DNA from: JBFXAF01 sp050178915
GTDB taxonomy: Bacteria; Pseudomonadota; Alphaproteobacteria; Rhizobiales; Rhizobiaceae
Direction: 5' to 3'
Assembly: GCA_050178915.1 (NCBI GenBank)
Contig: JBFXFO010000044.1
Span: 1 to 24,279, forward strand
Length of the DNA: 24,279 bases
Below are positions 1-8,421 of the stretch, one piece after another. Position 1 is the first letter of the stretch, and each line of letters opens with the position of its first letter. The notes below the pieces were generated by a model. That model saw only the letters and a program-made list of their open reading frames with translations. It searched no databases and was not told where the DNA came from. The translations under genes and the position numbers were made by a program.

Positions 1-1097
1 GCGGCGGGCTTGAGGACCATGCGATCCGCATCGGCGAAGAGCTGGAACGGCGCGGCCATGCCGTCACCCTGTTTTCCACCAACACCGCCCCTGCCCTGAC
101 CCTCCCGGTCCAGCTGATCCAGGCGCCGGGCCGCTCCAATCATGCGCGCATGGCTGGCTTCGGCGCCAGTCTGACCCGCGCCACCGCCAACAGCTTCGAT
201 CGTGTCGTCGGCTTCCAGCCGCTGCCCGGCCTCGACGTGCTCTTCCTCGCCGATCATCTGCGCGACCGCCCCGGCCTGCGCTTCTGGAAGCGCCTGCTGC
301 CGCGCCATCGCACCTATGCGCGACTGGAGCGCGCCTGCTTCGGCGAAGGCTCGCGCACCCGCATCATGGGACTGGCGCGGCCGCAGATGCGCGCGTTCGC
401 CGAACGCTATCCGGAAAGCCTGGACCGCACCGTCGTGCTTCCCCCGTCGATCACCGAGAGCAAACGCAGGCCGCAGCTGCGCCGGCCGGAGCTGCGCGAC
501 GCGACGCGGCGGCGGCTGCAGATCGGCGACAGCACGCCGGTCTGGCTGTGGCTCGGCCTGCAGCCACGCATCAAGGGGCTTGACCGCGCCATCGATGCGC
601 TGGCGCTGGTGCCCGAGGCGGTGCTGCTGGTCGGCGGCATCGCCGAAAGCGACGAGCGCGCTGCCGCGCTCGTGCGGCAGGCGGCAAGGCTCGGCGTTGC
701 CGGTCGCATCCGCTGGCTCGGCTACCTCTCCGGTGATGCGCTGTTTTCCACCTTCGCGGCGTCGGATGCACTGGCGCATCCGTCACGCGTCGATGTCACC
801 GCCGCCGTCATCCTCGAAGCGCTGGTCAATGGCCTGCCGGTCGTCGCCACCGCCGAATGCGGCTTCGCCGATCATATCGAGGAGAGCGGCGCCGGGCGTG
901 TCGTGCCGACGCCCTTCGTCACCGCGAGCTTTGCGCACATGCTGCAGGAGGTCTGCGGTCCCGCCAATGTCGCCATGTCCTCGAAGGGCATCGACCATGG
1001 CCGCAACCCAGCGCTCTACTCCGGTATCTCGGCCGCCTGCGACCTGATCGAGGCGGAAGTCTGGCCACGCGAACTCACACTCGGGGGAGGCATGTGA
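1..1097 (+). CDS. WaaG/RfaG-like GT4 glycosyltransferase (5' partial)
   Basis: The reading frame is open from base 3, so the start lies upstream of the window. It opens with a GGLE-type glycine-rich donor/acceptor loop followed by a hydrophobic strand, as in GT-B enzymes. Stretches such as FDRVVGFQPLPGLDV, RTYARLERACFGEG and the LPPSI segment resemble E. coli WaaG, which adds the first glucose to heptose in the LPS core. The C-terminal half has the GT4 nucleotide-sugar fold ending in ILEALVNGLPVVAT. The usual E-x7-E signature here reads D-x7-E (Asp at 792-794, Glu at 816-818). The likely role is cytoplasmic assembly of LPS core or another surface glycan. The actual sugar is unknown, because alphaproteobacterial cores differ from the enteric one. 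It is coupled to the next gene by a one-base TGATG overlap. Confidence 0.85.
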   Translation, partial: GGLEDHAIRIGEELERRGHAVTLFSTNTAPALTLPVQLIQAPGRSNHARMAGFGASLTRATANSFDRVVGFQPLPGLDVLFLADHLRDRPGLRFWKRLLPRHRTYARLERACFGEGSRTRIMGLARPQMRAFAERYPESLDRTVVLPPSITESKRRPQLRRPELRDATRRRLQIGDSTPVWLWLGLQPRIKGLDRAIDALALVPEAVLLVGGIAESDERAAALVRQAARLGVAGRIRWLGYLSGDALFSTFAASDALAHPSRVDVTAAVILEALVNGLPVVATAECGFADHIEESGAGRVVPTPFVTASFAHMLQEVCGPANVAMSSKGIDHGRNPALYSGISAACDLIEAEVWPRELTLGGGM

Positions 1098-2044
1098 TGG
1101 CCGCCCTGTCCGTAATCCTTCCGGTGCGCGACGGCGAAAAGTACATCGACGCCGCCATCGCCAGCATTCGCGCCCAGACGTTCGGCGACTTCGAGCTTCT
1201 GGTCATCGATGACGGCTCGCGCGACGGCACTGCCGCCATTGTCGAGCGCCACGCCGCCGCCGACCCGCGCATCCGCCTGCTGCCGAATGGCGGCGCCGGC
1301 GGGCTCGTGTCGGCGCTGAACTTTGCGCTCTCGCAGGCACAGGCGCCGCTGATCGCCCGGATGGACGCCGACGACATCGCCATGCCTGACCGCTTCGAGC
1401 GGCAGATGGCGCGCATGCTCGCCGAGCCTGACCTGCAGGTGCTGGGCGGCGGCTACATCGAGATCGACGGCGACGGCCGCGAAGGTCCAGCGGTCACGCC
1501 GCCGCAGACGCATGACGAGATCGTCCGCGTGCTTCAGCGCGTCAATTGCATCGCCCACCCGACGGTTCTGATGCGCCGCCCCGCGCTGGAAGCCGTCGGC
1601 GGTTATCGCGAGGCCTATGTGCGCGCCGAGGACTACGATCTCTGGCTGCGGCTCGGCGAGCACGGCCGGCTTGGCAATCTGCCCGAGCCGCTGATCCGCT
1701 ATCGCTCCGGCCACGTGCCGTTCCGTGCCAAGACCTTCGGCCGGCAGGTGATGAGCGAGATCGCCGCGCGCGCTGCTGCGCGCCTGCGTGCCTCCGGCCG
1801 GCCTGATCCGACCGGCAGCTGGCACGACATCGATGCTGAAGCGCTTGCCTCACTCGGCGTCGACGCTGGGGCGCTCGCCTCCGAGATGACGCGCCGTGCG
1901 CTCCAGATGGCACGAAACAGCCGCAAGGCCGGCGATCTGGACAGCTTCCGCACCGCGCTCCGCGTCGCCGACATGCAGCCGCGCCATGGTCTGGGCGAGC
2001 GGCTGCGCTACCTTCTGCGCCGCACCAAGGCTGCGCGGCTCTAG
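1097..2044 (+). CDS. GT2 family glycosyltransferase
   Basis: This 315-residue GT-A enzyme starts at the ATG at 1097. That ATG shares one base with the upstream TGA and is preceded by a good Shine-Dalgarno (GGGGAGG, 1084-1090); the frame is open further upstream, but only as overlap with the previous gene. The N-terminal strand VILPVRDGE leads to the nucleotide-binding DDGS (residues 38-41). A metal-binding D-x-D type motif, DADD, lies at 90-93, and an EDYDLWLRL segment at 178-186 carries the probable catalytic base. No membrane segments are apparent, so it is probably cytosolic or peripheral. With its neighbours it probably adds a sugar to a surface polysaccharide or LPS. Donor and acceptor cannot be read from the sequence. 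Its stop overlaps the stop of the convergent gene. Confidence 0.88.
   Translation: MAALSVILPVRDGEKYIDAAIASIRAQTFGDFELLVIDDGSRDGTAAIVERHAAADPRIRLLPNGGAGGLVSALNFALSQAQAPLIARMDADDIAMPDRFERQMARMLAEPDLQVLGGGYIEIDGDGREGPAVTPPQTHDEIVRVLQRVNCIAHPTVLMRRPALEAVGGYREAYVRAEDYDLWLRLGEHGRLGNLPEPLIRYRSGHVPFRAKTFGRQVMSEIAARAAARLRASGRPDPTGSWHDIDAEALASLGVDAGALASEMTRRALQMARNSRKAGDLDSFRTALRVADMQPRHGLGERLRYLLRRTKAARL
2041..2044. other. Palindromic CTAG shared by two convergent stop codons
   Basis: The four bases CTAG give TAG (2042-2044) to the plus-strand GT2 gene and, on the minus strand, TAG (2043-2041) to the convergent gene. The two coding regions therefore overlap by exactly four bases, and no intergenic terminator can fit between them. 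Confidence 0.9.
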
Positions 2045-2949
2045 GCGGGAAAGCTGAACCCGGCGGGTGGCTCGAACTCGCCGTCGAGCACGCGCGCGAG
2101 CAGAGCGTCCAGCGCTGCCTGCCGCTCCGCCGTCGAACCGAGCCAGCCGGACGCGTTGCCGAGATGCACGCAATCGTCGAACCAGTCGATCTCGTCCATG
2201 GTCACGGCGTAGTTGCGCTGTGGTCCGATGGAGCGCCGCCGGCCGATTGTCAGGTGCGAGAAATCCGCCTTGTCGAACAGCAGCCCCGCATTCATGCCGC
2301 CGGTGTCGAGCTGGCGAAACCAGTCCTGCCGGAAATCAAGCGTGACCCGCTCGTCGGCGCCGCGGGCGAACAGGCAGTAACCCGGCCAGAGATAGCGCCC
2401 GCTCTCGCGCACCTCGAGGTCGCCATAGAAGAGCTGGCCGCGCAGCCGCTGCGCCGGGTCGTAGGGTTTGGTCGGGAAAAGATCGTGGTCGAAGAAGCCC
2501 CAGGCCTGCGGCCGGATCTGCCGGATGATGTTGCGATACACCCAGTTCAGCGCCAGACCATGCGAACGGCTGGCGTGGCGGCTCGCCTGATACGGGTTGG
2601 GCGGAAGCCCGACATAGGCGACGCCGGCCTCAGCGCAGACGGCCGCAATCTCGGCGCGCGCGTTCGCATCAGTGGAATTGTCGGCCACGAGGAACGCGGC
2701 GTTGCGCAGGTTCTTCGCCACGAACCGCAACTGCCAGCGGATCACCCAGGCCGAGTTCCACGCAATCGTGGCAATGACATTGCGGCCTGCCAGCGCCGAT
2801 TTCACAGCTTCCAGCTGCCCCGTCTGCGCCGCCGGCTGGCGCACGAAGCGGCGGTCCATGCGGTTCCACAGCGCCGTCTTGTAGCCGTGGGACAGCGGCC
2901 GGAGCCGCAGCCACTCGGCCGCGCTGTAGGTTGCAATGTGTCGAGGCAT
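2041..2949 (-). CDS. Putative GT-A-fold glycosyltransferase-like protein, family uncertain
   Basis: I do not recognise a named family. The protein has 302 residues from the ATG at 2949. The frame stays open to a TTG at 3042, but that extension is proline/lysine-rich and lies in the divergent promoter region, so I prefer the ATG. It looks like a diverged GT-A enzyme: a strand NVIATIAWNS (57-66), DNSTD (90-94) where GT2 proteins have D-x-S/D, SRSHGLALNWVYRN (128-140), and a D-x-D-like FDHDLFP (153-159). Further conserved-looking pieces are DTGGMNAGLL (215-224) and CVHLGNASGW (260-269). No signal peptide or membrane helix is visible. Its position among glycosyltransferases supports a role in glycan synthesis, but the function is inferred from fold-like motifs only. 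Confidence 0.72.
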   Translation of the reverse strand: MPRHIATYSAAEWLRLRPLSHGYKTALWNRMDRRFVRQPAAQTGQLEAVKSALAGRNVIATIAWNSAWVIRWQLRFVAKNLRNAAFLVADNSTDANARAEIAAVCAEAGVAYVGLPPNPYQASRHASRSHGLALNWVYRNIIRQIRPQAWGFFDHDLFPTKPYDPAQRLRGQLFYGDLEVRESGRYLWPGYCLFARGADERVTLDFRQDWFRQLDTGGMNAGLLFDKADFSHLTIGRRRSIGPQRNYAVTMDEIDWFDDCVHLGNASGWLGSTAERQAALDALLARVLDGEFEPPAGFSFPA

Positions 2950-3065
2950 ATGCTTCTGGCTGGTGACTGGCGCCGCGTCCGGCTTCGGGCATTTTGCCCG
3001 CTTGCTAGGCCGCGCGGCGCAATCGGTCAACGGGCCTGTCAACGCGCTCGCTCAACGGTAAAGGC
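2950..3065. promoter_or_regulatory. Divergent intergenic region with hairpin and three TCAACG repeats
   Basis: This 116-bp gap separates two divergent glycosyltransferase-type genes and must hold at least one promoter. It contains a perfect 6-bp inverted repeat with a 3-base loop (CGGGCA at 2986-2991, TGCCCG at 2995-3000). TCAACG occurs three times (3027, 3039, 3052), spaced 12 and 13 bp apart, which could be a regulator's binding array. I see no clear sigma-70 -35/-10 pair. Confidence 0.4.
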
Positions 3066-4334
3066 ATGGACGCGCCACGCACCGGCCGCATCTGGCTCGA
3101 CGTCACCACATCCAGCCGGGCCGGCGCCGTGCATGATGGCACGACGCGCGTCGAGCGCGGCCTGATTCGCGAACTGCCCGCCGCACTGGGACCCTCGCTC
3201 GGCTACTGCGTCTTCGACCGCACCATGAAGCGCTTCCGCGCGGTCGAGGCTCCGGCGCTCCCGCAGGCTGGCGCCAGCCGTCCGCGCAAGATCAGGCAGC
3301 GCAGCGCCGTGCATGAGTTCGGCCGCCGGCTGGAGCGCGGGCTGCGCGGCGTCGTCAAGGGCGCGGCGGCGCGCACCGCCGCCATGCTGGAGCGCGCCAA
3401 CGCCGACCGCCTGTTCGCCGAGGCGGCGCCGGGCGATGTGCTTTTGCTCGCCGGAGAGAACTGGGGCCGCTTCGACTTCGACCTGCTGCGCCGCCTGCGC
3501 AGTGAGCGCGGCGTCCGGCTGGCCGCGGTTCTGCAGGACATGATCCCCCTCGTGCATCCGCAATTCTTCGAAGCCGGTCCGTTCGTCGACCGCTTCCGCG
3601 AGTACGTGGACTTCCTCGCGCAGGCCGATCTCGTGCTCGCGATTTCAGATGCAACGCACGACGACTTCCTCCGCTTCGCACCCACGGCCGATCCGGCGCG
3701 CACCGTCCGCATCGAACTCGGCGCCGACTTCGCGCATGGCGGTTCGCAACGACGTCCGGCCGCCCTGCCCGACCTGCAAGGCCGCCCGTTCGTGCTGTCG
3801 GTCAGCACCATCCAGGCGCGCAAGAATTTCGACCTGCTCTACCGGCTGTGGCAGCGTTTCGCCGCCGAAGGCCGGTCCGACCACCCGCACCTGGTCATCG
3901 CCGGCCGTCCCGGCTTCGCCGCCGACGACCTGCTGCACCAGATGCGCAACGATCCCGCCATCGCCGGCAGCGTCACCCTCATCCACGGCTCGTCCGATGT
4001 CGAGCTCGCGTGGCTCTATGCCAACTGCGCCTTCACGCTTTACCCGTCATGGTACGAAGGCTGGGGGCTGCCGCTTTCGGAGAGCCTTTCGCATGGCAAG
4101 ACCTTCATCGCCTCGGACACGTCGAGCATGCCGGAAGCCGGTCAGGGCCTCGGCATTCATCTCAGTCCGTTCGACCTGATGGCGTGGCATGGCGAGGTGC
4201 TGCGCCTTGCAGGCGACGCCACCGTGATCGACGAAATGCAGCGGCGCATCGCCACGCAGCGGCGCGTCGCCAGCTGGGCAGACTGCGCGCGCGGAGTAGC
4301 CGCAGCGCTGCGGTCCATGCCGGCCAGCGCCTGA
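3066..4334 (+). CDS. GT4 family glycosyltransferase
   Basis: This 422-residue GT-B enzyme begins with IWLDVTTSSRAG..GTTRVERGL, an N-terminus typical of GT4 proteins in O-antigen and exopolysaccharide clusters. Residues 157-165 (QDMIPLVHP) resemble the conserved (H/Q)D-x-IP acceptor-side motif. The C-terminal domain starts around 242 (VLSVSTIQARKN) and contains YPSWYEGWGLPLSESLSHG (326-344). There the E-x7-E pair is intact (Glu331, Glu339), unlike in the WaaG-like gene upstream. The enzyme should act in the cytoplasm on a nucleotide-sugar donor; mannose or fucose would be common for the family but is unproven here. The only upstream purine run (AAAGG) sits one base from the ATG. The start rests on conservation rather than on the ribosome site. 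Confidence 0.87.
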   Translation: MDAPRTGRIWLDVTTSSRAGAVHDGTTRVERGLIRELPAALGPSLGYCVFDRTMKRFRAVEAPALPQAGASRPRKIRQRSAVHEFGRRLERGLRGVVKGAAARTAAMLERANADRLFAEAAPGDVLLLAGENWGRFDFDLLRRLRSERGVRLAAVLQDMIPLVHPQFFEAGPFVDRFREYVDFLAQADLVLAISDATHDDFLRFAPTADPARTVRIELGADFAHGGSQRRPAALPDLQGRPFVLSVSTIQARKNFDLLYRLWQRFAAEGRSDHPHLVIAGRPGFAADDLLHQMRNDPAIAGSVTLIHGSSDVELAWLYANCAFTLYPSWYEGWGLPLSESLSHGKTFIASDTSSMPEAGQGLGIHLSPFDLMAWHGEVLRLAGDATVIDEMQRRIATQRRVASWADCARGVAAALRSMPASA

Positions 4335-4438
4335 ACCGCGCCGGACCCGACACTTGCCCGCTCGCCCTGTTCTCTGGCAGGGATGGACAGCAGCGGGATG
4401 CACGGCGCGAATGATGACCAGACCGGACGGTACGCAAC

Positions 4439-5242
4439 ATGCCGGATGACAACAGCCAGCGGCCGGACGGCAAGCCGGCTCCCAGGCATGGCATCGCCTC
4501 CGACCCGCGCTCGCTGCCGGGTCGCGGGCGCCGCATCCTGGGCACCAGCGTCCACGCCTCCCTCGCCAACGAGATCGGCCAGCGCATCGTTCGCGGCGAC
4601 TATCCGCCCGGCGCCATCCTGCCCAACGAGGCGAGCTGGTCGTCGATCTTCAACGTCAGCCGCTCGGCCGTGCGCGAGGCGATCAAGATGCTGATGGCGA
4701 AGAGCCTGCTCTCCTCGCGGCCCAAGATCGGCAGCTGGGTCGAGCCGCGCGAGCGCTGGAACCTTCTCGATCGCGACGTGCTGACCTGGTACGCCATGTC
4801 GCCCGACCGCGAGCAGTTCCTCCGCACCGTGCAGGAATTCCGCCGCATCATCGAACCGGAGGCGGCCGCGCTCGCCGCCGAACGGCGCTCCGACGAACAG
4901 GCCGACGAGATCAGCAACGCCTGCCGCGAGATGGGCGCGGCGCGCTCGCTGCCTGAGCGGACCGATGCCGACACACGCTTCCACCTCGCGATCCTGCGGG
5001 CGTCGGGCAACGAACTGCTGGTCCCGCTCGGCGTGCTGATCGAGTCGGCACTCGACAACCTCTTCGTCTTCGTCACCCGCCATGGCGACGACCTTCGCGC
5101 CGCGCAGGACCTGCACGACGAGATCGCCGCCGCCATCCGCGCCCGCGATCCGCAGGCGGCGCGCAATGCCGTGCACCGCCTGCTCGCCAACACGGACGAG
5201 GTTATTTCCAACCCTCGTCCGCCGAAGCGGGAAGAACGCTAG
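4439..5242 (+). CDS. GntR-family (FadR subfamily) transcriptional regulator
   Basis: This 267-residue DNA-binding regulator has a winged helix-turn-helix at about 37-102 (SLANEIGQRIVRGDYPPG, then SRSAVREAIKMLMAKSL) and an FCD effector domain at about 130-255. The pattern resembles DgoR-type sugar-acid regulators, including the WNLLDRDVLTWY linker (107-118). Asp178, His182, His226 and His246 lie roughly where FCD domains bind a metal that in turn holds a carboxylate ligand. The first ~35 residues are a disordered-looking, Pro/Arg-rich extension, so a later start is possible. It converges on the amine-oxidation genes with only four bases between stops, and probably regulates them or the permease in response to a carboxylate intermediate. 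No operator could be identified. Confidence 0.88.
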   Translation: MPDDNSQRPDGKPAPRHGIASDPRSLPGRGRRILGTSVHASLANEIGQRIVRGDYPPGAILPNEASWSSIFNVSRSAVREAIKMLMAKSLLSSRPKIGSWVEPRERWNLLDRDVLTWYAMSPDREQFLRTVQEFRRIIEPEAAALAAERRSDEQADEISNACREMGAARSLPERTDADTRFHLAILRASGNELLVPLGVLIESALDNLFVFVTRHGDDLRAAQDLHDEIAAAIRARDPQAARNAVHRLLANTDEVISNPRPPKREER

Positions 5243-5246
5243 CGGG

Positions 5247-6419
5247 TCAGGCTTTTCCGTCGATGGCTGCTTCCAGCAGGCCGAGGGCGGCCTTCTTCGT
5301 CAGCTTGACCGGGTTGCCGCCGGCGGTCGGATCGACGATCGCCATGTCGGCGATCAGCGCCTTGCGCTTCTTGTCCATCTCGAGGCCCTTGATCAGGCCC
5401 GGCAGCGTATGCGGAACCTTCAGCTCCCTGCGCAGCTTCAGCACCGCCTTGGTAAAGCCGTCGAAACCGCCCTTGATGCCGATATAGGCCGAGAGACGGG
5501 CAATGCGCTCCTCGATCGCCGGACGGTTGAAAGCGAGCACGTAGGGCATGAACACCGCGTTCGTCATGCCGTGATGCGTGTCATAGAGAGCGCCGACCGG
5601 ATGCGACAGCGAATGGATTGCGCCGAGGCCCTTCTGGAACGCCGCCGCGCCCATCGCCGCCGCGCTCATCATATGCGCCCGCGCCGTCAGGTCCTTGCCC
5701 TTGTCGAACGCCCTCGGCAGGTTCTCGAACACCAGCCGGATGCCCTCCACCGCGATGCCGTCCGCCATCGGGTGGTAGCCGGGCGCGCAGTAAGCTTCGA
5801 GGCAGTGCGCCAGCGCGTCCATGCCGGTGCCGGCGGTGATGAAGGGCGGCATGCCGGCGGTCAGCGCCGGGTCGGCGATCACGATGACGGGCAGCATCTT
5901 GGGATGGAAGATGACCTTCTTGGTGTGCGTTGCCTCATTGGTGATGACCGCCGCGCGACCGACCTCCGAACCCGTGCCGGCGGTCGTCGGCACCGCCACG
6001 ATCGGCGCGATCTTGTCGCTGTCGGCGCGGGTCCACCAGTCGCCGACGTCCTCGAAATCCCACACCGGCCGCGTCTGACCGGCCTGGAAGGCGATCAGCT
6101 TGCCGAGGTCCAGCGCCGAGCCGCCGCCGAAGGCGATCACGCCGTCATGCTTGCCCTTCGTGTAAGCCGCGATACCGGCGGTGAGGTTGGACTCGACCGG
6201 GTTCGGCTTGACGTCGGAAAACACGCCGTACTTCACCTTGGCGTCGCCCAGCAGTTCGAGCGTCGACGCCACCACCGGCAGTTTCGCCAGCCCGGGATCG
6301 GTGACGAACAGCGGCCGCTCGATGCCCGCCGCTTTCAGCGCGTCCGGCAGTTCCGCGATGCGGCCTTCGCCGAAACGCACGGTCGTCGGGTAGTTCCATT
6401 TGGAGATCAGCTTGGCCAT
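5247..6419 (-). CDS. Iron-containing (group III) alcohol dehydrogenase
   Basis: This 390-residue NAD(P)-dependent dehydrogenase of the Fe-ADH family interconverts a primary alcohol and its aldehyde. The dinucleotide-binding GGGS (98-101) and PTTAGTGSE (144-152) are present. All four metal ligands fit the family spacing: Asp201 and His205 in GMDALAHCLEAY, His269 in GAIHSLSHPVG, and His283 in the THHG segment. It is last in a minus-strand series after the aldehyde dehydrogenase and DUF2569 genes, 29 bp downstream of the latter. Next to a gamma-glutamyl ligase and an aldehyde dehydrogenase, the natural inference is oxidation of an N-(gamma-glutamyl)amino alcohol, or reduction of a toxic aldehyde. 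The substrate is not readable from sequence. The ribosome site (AGAGAC) is weak. Confidence 0.93.
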   Translation of the reverse strand: MAKLISKWNYPTTVRFGEGRIAELPDALKAAGIERPLFVTDPGLAKLPVVASTLELLGDAKVKYGVFSDVKPNPVESNLTAGIAAYTKGKHDGVIAFGGGSALDLGKLIAFQAGQTRPVWDFEDVGDWWTRADSDKIAPIVAVPTTAGTGSEVGRAAVITNEATHTKKVIFHPKMLPVIVIADPALTAGMPPFITAGTGMDALAHCLEAYCAPGYHPMADGIAVEGIRLVFENLPRAFDKGKDLTARAHMMSAAAMGAAAFQKGLGAIHSLSHPVGALYDTHHGMTNAVFMPYVLAFNRPAIEERIARLSAYIGIKGGFDGFTKAVLKLRRELKVPHTLPGLIKGLEMDKKRKALIADMAIVDPTAGGNPVKLTKKAALGLLEAAIDGKA

Positions 6420-6448
6420 GTCGGGTCTCTGCTTTGCAGTCTGTTGTT

Positions 6449-6931
6449 TCAGGTGGTGAACGTGTTTTTCACACGGCGCGAATTCAGCATGTACGGCACC
6501 CAGATTCCGACCAGCACCAGCACGCTCGCCACGCGACGGACGGCGTCCGCGTTGAACGCATCGAGCGCCGCGTCAACGAGAATTTCGCTGAAGATCATGC
6601 GGGCGGAAATGAGGTCGGCAACCGTCAGCACGAGCGTCGCCAGCGCCCAGATGATGTAGAGCTTGGGGAAGCGCTGCTTCCTGCCGAACAGCATCAGGAG
6701 GAGCACGACCGGCGCGATCACGCCGATCAGCACGCTGAGGGTGACCTCCACCAGCAGGAAGGTGCGGAACGGACCGGTGAGCGACTCGAGTGCATCGAGC
6801 AGGACGAGCGTATCCTTGACCTGCACGATGGTGGTGACGACCGTCAGCAGCAATCCGACCAGCGGCAGGATCAGCCAGCCTTCTACACCGGACGGGCCGT
6901 CGCGGTAACCGGGCGTCAGCGTGGCGCTCAT
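6449..6931 (-). CDS. DUF2569 family membrane protein
   Basis: This small integral membrane protein of 160 residues starts at the ATG at 6931. The frame runs upstream to 7045, but that part overlaps the aldehyde dehydrogenase and looks non-coding. After a short hydrophilic N-terminus, GWLILPLVGLLLTVVTTI opens the first of about four hydrophobic segments. A later one contains RFPKLYIIWALATLVLTVADL, the recognisable core of DUF2569. The C-terminus is basic (NSRRVKN). The family has no established biochemical role. It sits 11 bp after the aldehyde dehydrogenase and 29 bp before the alcohol dehydrogenase, so it is probably co-transcribed. A membrane anchor or accessory transport role is possible but speculative. 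Confidence 0.8.
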   Translation of the reverse strand: MSATLTPGYRDGPSGVEGWLILPLVGLLLTVVTTIVQVKDTLVLLDALESLTGPFRTFLLVEVTLSVLIGVIAPVVLLLMLFGRKQRFPKLYIIWALATLVLTVADLISARMIFSEILVDAALDAFNADAVRRVASVLVLVGIWVPYMLNSRRVKNTFTT

Positions 6932-6942
6932 CGGCGGTTCGT

Positions 6943-8331
<1,389 letters not shown>

Positions 8332-8374
8332 GTTTGTTCAGCTTCTTCTCGATGTCGATGACACGCGCTGCACA

Positions 8375-8397
8375 CGCCGCGCCCTGATAGCGCGGCG
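8375..8397 (-). other. Intercistronic stem-loop between ligase and aldehyde dehydrogenase genes
   Basis: A perfect 8-bp GC-only inverted repeat (CGCCGCGC at 8375-8382, GCGCGGCG at 8390-8397) encloses a 7-base loop. No T-run follows on either strand, so it is unlikely to be an intrinsic terminator. It could stabilise or mark a processing point in the transcript. Confidence 0.5.
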
Positions 8398-8421
8398 CAC
8401 GCATGAGCGATACTGGCGTTC

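Noticed and set aside
2950..3042. 31-residue N-terminal extension of the minus-strand GT-A-like protein from a TTG
   Set aside because: Proline/lysine-rich, unlike the rest of the protein, and lies in the divergent promoter; the ATG at 2949 is more likely.
4335..4438. Search for a GntR operator or terminator before the regulator gene
   Set aside because: No clear TNGTNNNACNA-type palindrome or T-tailed hairpin could be found in this gap.
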